The translations under genes were made by a program, and so were the position numbers. DNA of 64,000 nucleotides from Alloalcanivorax balearicus MACL04 (GTDB taxonomy: Bacteria > Pseudomonadota > Gammaproteobacteria > Pseudomonadales > Alcanivoracaceae). Under the pieces are notes generated by a model, which saw only the letters and a program-made list of their open reading frames with translations, made no database searches and was not told where the DNA came from. Location of the stretch: assembly GCF_025532145.1 (NCBI RefSeq), contig NZ_ARXS01000010.1:62001-126000 (forward strand). The letters run 5' to 3'. Below are positions 59,781 to 64,000 of the stretch, piece after piece. Position 1 is the first letter of the stretch; every line of letters starts with the position of its first letter.

Positions 59781-60148
59781 ATCCAAGCTCCTACCAGTAC
59801 AACGAGAACGGCGGTGATGATGAACACCGACTTGGCGCCACGCCGTCCGCCTTCCAGGGTCTCACCTATCCCGGCGTCCATGAACAGATGCCGGATACCG
59901 GCTACCAGGTGATACAGGATCGGAGTGAGGATGGCCCACACGACCAGTTTGGCCAGGGGGGAATCAAGGAGTTGTTTCAGGTCCGCAAAGCTCTCCGGGG
60001 ACGCCACGGAACGATCCAGCATCCACAGCAATATCGGCAACGCCACGAAAATGGCGACGCCGGTAATCCGGTGAGTGATGGACGCAATGGCGGTGACCGG
60101 GAACTTGATCGTCGATAGATCGAGATTGACGGGTCTTTTGTCGTTCAC
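59774..60148 (-). CDS. sdhC: Succinate dehydrogenase cytochrome b556 subunit SdhC
   Basis: The 124 residues are read from GTG 60148 (NDKRPVNLDLSTIKFPVTAIAS). The quinone-site Ser/Arg are in IASITHRITG (about 22-31) and the heme His in YHLVAGIRHLFMD (about 84). Three hydrophobic helices. First gene of sdhCDAB. Confidence 0.95.
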   Translation of the reverse strand: MNDKRPVNLDLSTIKFPVTAIASITHRITGVAIFVALPILLWMLDRSVASPESFADLKQLLDSPLAKLVVWAILTPILYHLVAGIRHLFMDAGIGETLEGGRRGAKSVFIITAVLVVLVGAWIW

Positions 60149-60831
60149 GGTAGCCTACACTTTTGCCGGGCTCCGGGCAGGCCGGAGCGGTTGTCGGGAA
60201 CTTGGCATCACCGATGTCGTCTCAACATGAAGACTGGCGGCGAATCCGGTGATACCAGGGCCGGGGTGAAGCCCGTATTCCGGGAATCCATGACCAAGTC
60301 CGTTGCGGTCGGCGGTCGCCGGAATGCACTAACGACACCACCGCTGTCACCCACGAGAGAGGATGGCGGCGTGGTCGGTTGCGTATTCCCTGACAACTCC
60401 CGAATCAAGGGGCGGCGCCTGTCATTGCGCTTATACTGCTCGGCATCACGCCACCACCTTGCTGTGCCGCAAGGGACTCGGTCAGAGGTCCCCTTGCGGG
60501 CGGCAGTATATCGCCGCACCGACGGCAAAACAAACGCCAACTGGCGGAAAACAGGCTAAGGCTTTGTTTTATATAGGCACTTTTACATCAACCGCCTTGC
60601 CATTCCAGGGCAAAATGCCAGCATTGCCCCCCGTAACAAGCTGTTTACCCTGCAAAAGGCACCTTTTCTCATGGCCCCTTCTTCGTTGACAAAGACAGGC
60701 CAAAACTTTAACGTCCCCCGCGCTCTGGAGGACCTTGGGGGACCTCTGAACAGCCGCTGCTCGGCATCGCCGTCCGGACGCTGTCCACAGGTTCCGCTGC
60801 TGCTCCCTCTATACACCGAGGAGAAATTCCC
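60149..60831. other. Divergent control region between sdhC and gltA
   Basis: 683 bases holding the promoters of the sdh operon (minus) and gltA (plus). A TATATA -10-like element is at 60570-60575 and a hairpin CCGCAAGGG (60467-60475) / CCCTTGCGG (60491-60499) lies upstream of it. A GGTCCCC/GGGGACC pair is also part of this hairpin area. This implies a gltA leader of about 250 bases if that -10 is used. No gene or riboswitch of known class recognised; open frames here look spurious. Confidence 0.45.
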
Positions 60832-62118
60832 ATGACCGAGAAGAAAGCCATTCTCAAGGTAGAGGGCCGGGAGGATCTGGAACTGCCGATCCATACACCG
60901 ACCCTGGGCCAGGACGTCGTTGATGTGTCCTCCCTCACCGCCAATGGCATCTTTACCTTCGACCCGGGCTTTACGTCCACCGCGTCCTGCGAATCCAAGA
61001 TCACTTACATCGACGGCGAGAAAGGCCAGCTGCTGCACCGCGGCTATTCCATCGAGGAACTGGCTTCCAAGTCCGACTACCTTGAAGTGTGCTACCTGCT
61101 GCTCAACGGCGAATTGCCAAGCGCCGAGCAGAAAGCGGAATTCGTCAGCACCGTGAAGAACCACACCATGGTGCACGAGCAGATTCGCAACTTCTTCAAC
61201 GGCTTCCGCCGTGACGCCCACCCGATGGCGATCATGTGCGGCGTGGTGGGTGCTCTGTCCGCGTTCTATCACGACTCGCTGGATATCAATAACCCCACCC
61301 ATCGTGACGTCACCGCGTTCCGTCTCATCGCCAAGATGCCGACCATCGCGGCCATGTGCTACAAGTACGGTCTCGGTCAGCCGCTGATGTACCCGCGCAA
61401 CGATCTGGGTTATGCGGAAAACTTCCTGCACATGATGTTCGGCAACCCCTGCGAGGACAGCAAGATCAGCCCGACCCTGGCCCGCGCCATGGATCGCATC
61501 TTCATCCTCCACGCCGATCATGAGCAGAACGCGTCCACCTCCACCGTGCGTCTGGCCGGTTCTTCCGGTGCCAATCCGTTCGCCTGTATCGCCGCCGGCA
61601 TTTCCGCCCTGTGGGGTCCGGCTCACGGCGGTGCCAACGAAGCGGTGCTGAAGATGCTGGAGGAAATCGGCGACGTTTCCCAGATCGAGACGTTCATCGC
61701 CAAGGCGAAGGACAAGAACGATCCGTTCAAGCTGATGGGCTTCGGCCACCGGGTGTACAAGAACTACGACCCGCGTGCCACCGTGATGCGCGAATCCTGC
61801 CACGAAGTACTGGCCGAACTGGGCGTCAACGATCCGCAACTCGAGCTGGCCATGAAGCTCGAGGAGATCGCCCTCAACGACCCGTACTTCAAAGAGAAGA
61901 AGCTGTTCCCGAACGTGGACTTCTACTCCGGGATCATCCTCAAGGCGATTGGCATTCCGACCAGCATGTTCACCGTGATCTTTGCGCTGTCCCGTACCGT
62001 GGGCTGGATCGCGCACTGGAACGAAATGATCTCCAATCCCTACAAGATCGGTCGTCCCCGCCAGCTCTACACCGGCGAGACCGAGCGCTCCTTCGTGCCG
62101 GTCAACGAGCGCAAGTAA
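60832..62118 (+). CDS. gltA: Citrate synthase
   Basis: Condenses acetyl-CoA and oxaloacetate. The 428 residues match the type II (hexameric, NADH-sensitive) Gram-negative enzyme: [20 protein letters not shown], the catalytic His region [32 protein letters not shown] and the catalytic Asp in [13 protein letters not shown] precedes the start. Divergent from sdhCDAB as in Pseudomonas. Confidence 0.98.
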   Translation: MTEKKAILKVEGREDLELPIHTPTLGQDVVDVSSLTANGIFTFDPGFTSTASCESKITYIDGEKGQLLHRGYSIEELASKSDYLEVCYLLLNGELPSAEQKAEFVSTVKNHTMVHEQIRNFFNGFRRDAHPMAIMCGVVGALSAFYHDSLDINNPTHRDVTAFRLIAKMPTIAAMCYKYGLGQPLMYPRNDLGYAENFLHMMFGNPCEDSKISPTLARAMDRIFILHADHEQNASTSTVRLAGSSGANPFACIAAGISALWGPAHGGANEAVLKMLEEIGDVSQIETFIAKAKDKNDPFKLMGFGHRVYKNYDPRATVMRESCHEVLAELGVNDPQLELAMKLEEIALNDPYFKEKKLFPNVDFYSGIILKAIGIPTSMFTVIFALSRTVGWIAHWNEMISNPYKIGRPRQLYTGETERSFVPVNERK

Positions 62119-62147
62119 AGGCACCTCCAGACACCTCGGTGTCAGAC

Positions 62148-62177
62148 AAAAACGCCGGCCTTCGGGCCGGCGTTTTT
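62148..62177 (+). terminator. Intrinsic terminator after gltA
   Basis: AAAAACGCCGGCC-TTCG-GGCCGGCGTTTTT is a perfect 13-base stem with a UUCG-type tetraloop and T-tract, 30 bases after the gltA stop. Works on both strands, so it also ends the convergent helicase gene. Confidence 0.92.
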
Positions 62178-62199
62178 GTTGCTGGAGCGAGTGACCTCA

Positions 62200-64000
62200 T
62201 TAACGCTGGTACAACGACACTCTGTCCGCCAGTTTCAGCACGTCATCCAGCGCCCCCTGCAGACCGGAATCCTCCTGTCGCAGCAACGCCAGCTCTTTCC
62301 CCAACCGGCTCAAGGCCTCCACCGCGGCGCGGCAGGCCGCCAGACGCGCATCAATATCGGCGTCAAGGTCCTCGTCCAACTCGCGAATCCCTTCCAGCAG
62401 CACGCAGGCGCCTTCCAACTCGGCCAGCGCCGCACGCTGCAATTGCTCCACACCGTCATGGTAACGCTGGTAGGTCAGTTCGGTGGGCAGGAAGCGCTGA
62501 TCCAGCCAGTGCAGCACCTGGCCATGCACTTGCTCCAAGTCACCCAGCAACTGCTGCAAGCGGGGCGCCTCCAACACTTGCAGCCGCCAGCGAAGGGAAT
62601 GATAAGGACGAGCACTCACCGGCTCGGCATCGGAGAGCGCCAAACGCGCCTGCAACTGTTCCAACACCGCGTCCCGGCGATGACTCCAGTCCAGGGCACT
62701 GACCGGAAACAATGCCAACCCGGCCCGTTCCAACAGCCGATAGCGCTGCCACTGCCACGCCTCGCCCGCCTCCCCCACACCAATCACATCGATGGCCAGA
62801 GCGCCGCCGGCATGGCGCACCAGCAGATCCAGGGATTGGCCGGCGAACACGTAATCCAGCTCGCAACGAGCCCCCCACCCTTCCAGCACACCGACCAATT
62901 CCCGCCGCAATGCCTCCACCGCTGGCGAGGCGCTGACGGCAATGTCATTTTGCCGCGCCACCGTGGTCACATAGCGGGCCAGCAATCCCTGTGGCCGCTC
63001 ATCCAGAGCCCCCTCGCCGACGAACAGCCATTGCCGGTGGCGCACCCGGGTCACCGCCACATTGAACACGTCGGGGCGCTCCAGGTAGCGCCAGGCCGCC
63101 GCCGAACGGCCCGGATAAACGCCGGTGGCGACCAGCATGAAATCCCGCTCTTCCCCCTGGAAGGCGTAAGGCGTGCCAACGCGAAGATTGTGACGCCCCA
63201 GCGTGGCCAGCTCGAAGCGGTCCAGCAGCCGGTTTTCCAGCACCGTGGCCAGCGCCCGTGACATCGCCACCACACCGATTTGCGGGCAACGGTCATCCGG
63301 CAAATCCCGGCACGCCTCGACCAACCCCTGCAACCGCGCCATCACCAAATCCACTTCCGCCAGATTCACGGTGTCCTTCAGCGTCACCGGACAGGTCTCC
63401 AGCCGCAACGGCTGATCCGACTCGCGATTATCCAGGCGGGTCAGCACCTTGAGCCGGTCTGAATAGAACTCCGCATTGCTGAAGCGGATCAGCGCCGGAT
63501 GGCTGCGGAAGTGCTCATCAAGGAACGCCACCGCCTCCTGGCTGGTCACCGCATCCAGGGCGTAGTCCAACAGTGAGCGTTCCCGGTAATCCAGATCCAG
63601 CGGTGCCCCGGTGACACCGTGCTGGATCGACAGCGCCTGCTGACGGTCACGGGCGAGAAAGGAGAAATGACGTAACTGCTTGGGGTCCCCCACCACCACC
63701 GCCCGGCGTGCCCGTTGCAGCGCCGGCAACGCCAATGGCAGATTGCATTGCGTGGCCTCGTCCATCACCACCAGATCGAATACCGTTTCATTGACCGGCA
63801 GGCTTCGGCTGAGAGCGTGAGCGGACACCACCCACACCGGGAAAGTGCTGGTCAGCAGCGACCAGTCGAGTTTATCGAAGCGATCCTGGCGCAACGCTCC
63901 GCTACGGGAACGCAGCGCCCGCGACAAGGTGCTCAGTTGATTGCGACGCTGACGCAACAGCGTCGCCAGATTGTCGTTGGCACCCGCTTCCAGAGTATGC
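62200..64000 (-). CDS. C-terminal part of superfamily 1 helicase with nuclease-like tail (5' end outside window)
   Basis: The frame is open to the window edge, giving about 600 C-terminal residues. Helicase motifs appear in order: II VVMDEATQCNLPLALPAL, III VGDPKQLRHFSF, IV DEHFRSHPALIRFS, V GTPYAFQGEERDFML and VI NVAVTRVRHRQWLFVG. This is the DNA2/NAM7 (AAA_12) type. A following domain at about 335-425 of the visible part (GWGARCELDYVFAGQSLDLLV, ALAIDVIG, RYRLLERAGLALFPVSALDW) has the layout of Vsr/MTES_1575-like nucleases, but the usual IECDG reads AIDVIG, so activity is uncertain. A long alpha-helical tail follows. The Walker A motif is expected outside the window. DNA/RNA processing or defence role is inferred. 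Confidence 0.85.
   Translation of the reverse strand, partial: HTLEAGANDNLATLLRQRRNQLSTLSRALRSRSGALRQDRFDKLDWSLLTSTFPVWVVSAHALSRSLPVNETVFDLVVMDEATQCNLPLALPALQRARRAVVVGDPKQLRHFSFLARDRQQALSIQHGVTGAPLDLDYRERSLLDYALDAVTSQEAVAFLDEHFRSHPALIRFSNAEFYSDRLKVLTRLDNRESDQPLRLETCPVTLKDTVNLAEVDLVMARLQGLVEACRDLPDDRCPQIGVVAMSRALATVLENRLLDRFELATLGRHNLRVGTPYAFQGEERDFMLVATGVYPGRSAAAWRYLERPDVFNVAVTRVRHRQWLFVGEGALDERPQGLLARYVTTVARQNDIAVSASPAVEALRRELVGVLEGWGARCELDYVFAGQSLDLLVRHAGGALAIDVIGVGEAGEAWQWQRYRLLERAGLALFPVSALDWSHRRDAVLEQLQARLALSDAEPVSARPYHSLRWRLQVLEAPRLQQLLGDLEQVHGQVLHWLDQRFLPTELTYQRYHDGVEQLQRAALAELEGACVLLEGIRELDEDLDADIDARLAACRAAVEALSRLGKELALLRQEDSGLQGALDDVLKLADRVSLYQR

Noticed and set aside
60208-60540. 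110-residue minus-strand frame between sdhC and gltA
   Set aside because: Arg/Pro/Thr-rich with no domain and lying across hairpins of the control region.

Overview
The window is GC-rich and densely coded, with operons abutting or overlapping by 4 bases. It reads as chromosome of a free-living gammaproteobacterium of the Pseudomonadales/Oceanospirillales type. The block LysR-leuC-leuD-leuB-asd-asd-like-fimV-truA-trpF and the block gltA / sdhCDAB-sucAB-lpd-sucCD match the layout I know from Pseudomonas. The mix of a FimV, a TRAP transporter and a PA3496-type acidic protein fits an Alcanivorax-like marine bacterium, but that genus assignment is inference. There are no rRNA or tRNA genes, no transposase and no CRISPR array.

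Layout. 1-3835 (minus strand): end of trpA (cut by the window edge), trpB, trpF, truA. 4240-13332 (minus): fimV, a catalytically altered asd paralogue, asd, leuB, leuD, leuC, with a divergent LysR regulator at 13591. 14657-16717 (minus): aroC, prmB. 16886-20049 (plus): a small unknown protein, an EVE-domain protein, a DAACS-family symporter and an SDR lacking its catalytic Lys. 20272-22104: a DUF2505-type protein and a divergent saccharopine-dehydrogenase-like reductase. 22246-27660 (plus): a Fur-controlled iron-uptake operon (FecI-type sigma, FecR, STN-TonB receptor, PepSY membrane protein, tiny membrane protein). 27845-30803 (minus): TRAP transporter. 31141-34377 (minus): Lrp/AsnC regulator, diiron-type hydrolase, two alpha/beta hydrolases. 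34570-36479 (plus): xthA-like nuclease and a voltage-sensor-like membrane protein. 36487-42490 (minus): sixA, gpsA, htpG, a TIGR01777 epimerase and a large unknown membrane protein. 42640-43040: a repeat cluster. 43210-48487: assorted small genes, panB and a class C beta-lactamase-fold serine hydrolase. 48614-62118: nearly the whole oxidative TCA segment. 62200-64000: C-terminal part of a superfamily 1 helicase with a nuclease-like tail, cut by the window edge.

The genes are mostly core metabolism: branched-chain, aromatic and tryptophan amino acids, aspartate family, TCA cycle, pantothenate and phospholipid precursor supply. The accessory parts are the iron operon, the TRAP transporter and the helicase.

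The most unusual signal is in the intergenic DNA. Two families of short tandem repeats, built from 7- to 8-base units, sit as inverted pairs at gene ends. At two convergent junctions they supply the stop codons of all four flanking genes. A separate cluster at 42640-43040 carries two copies, in opposite orientation, of a hairpin element with a conserved core but different outer arms.
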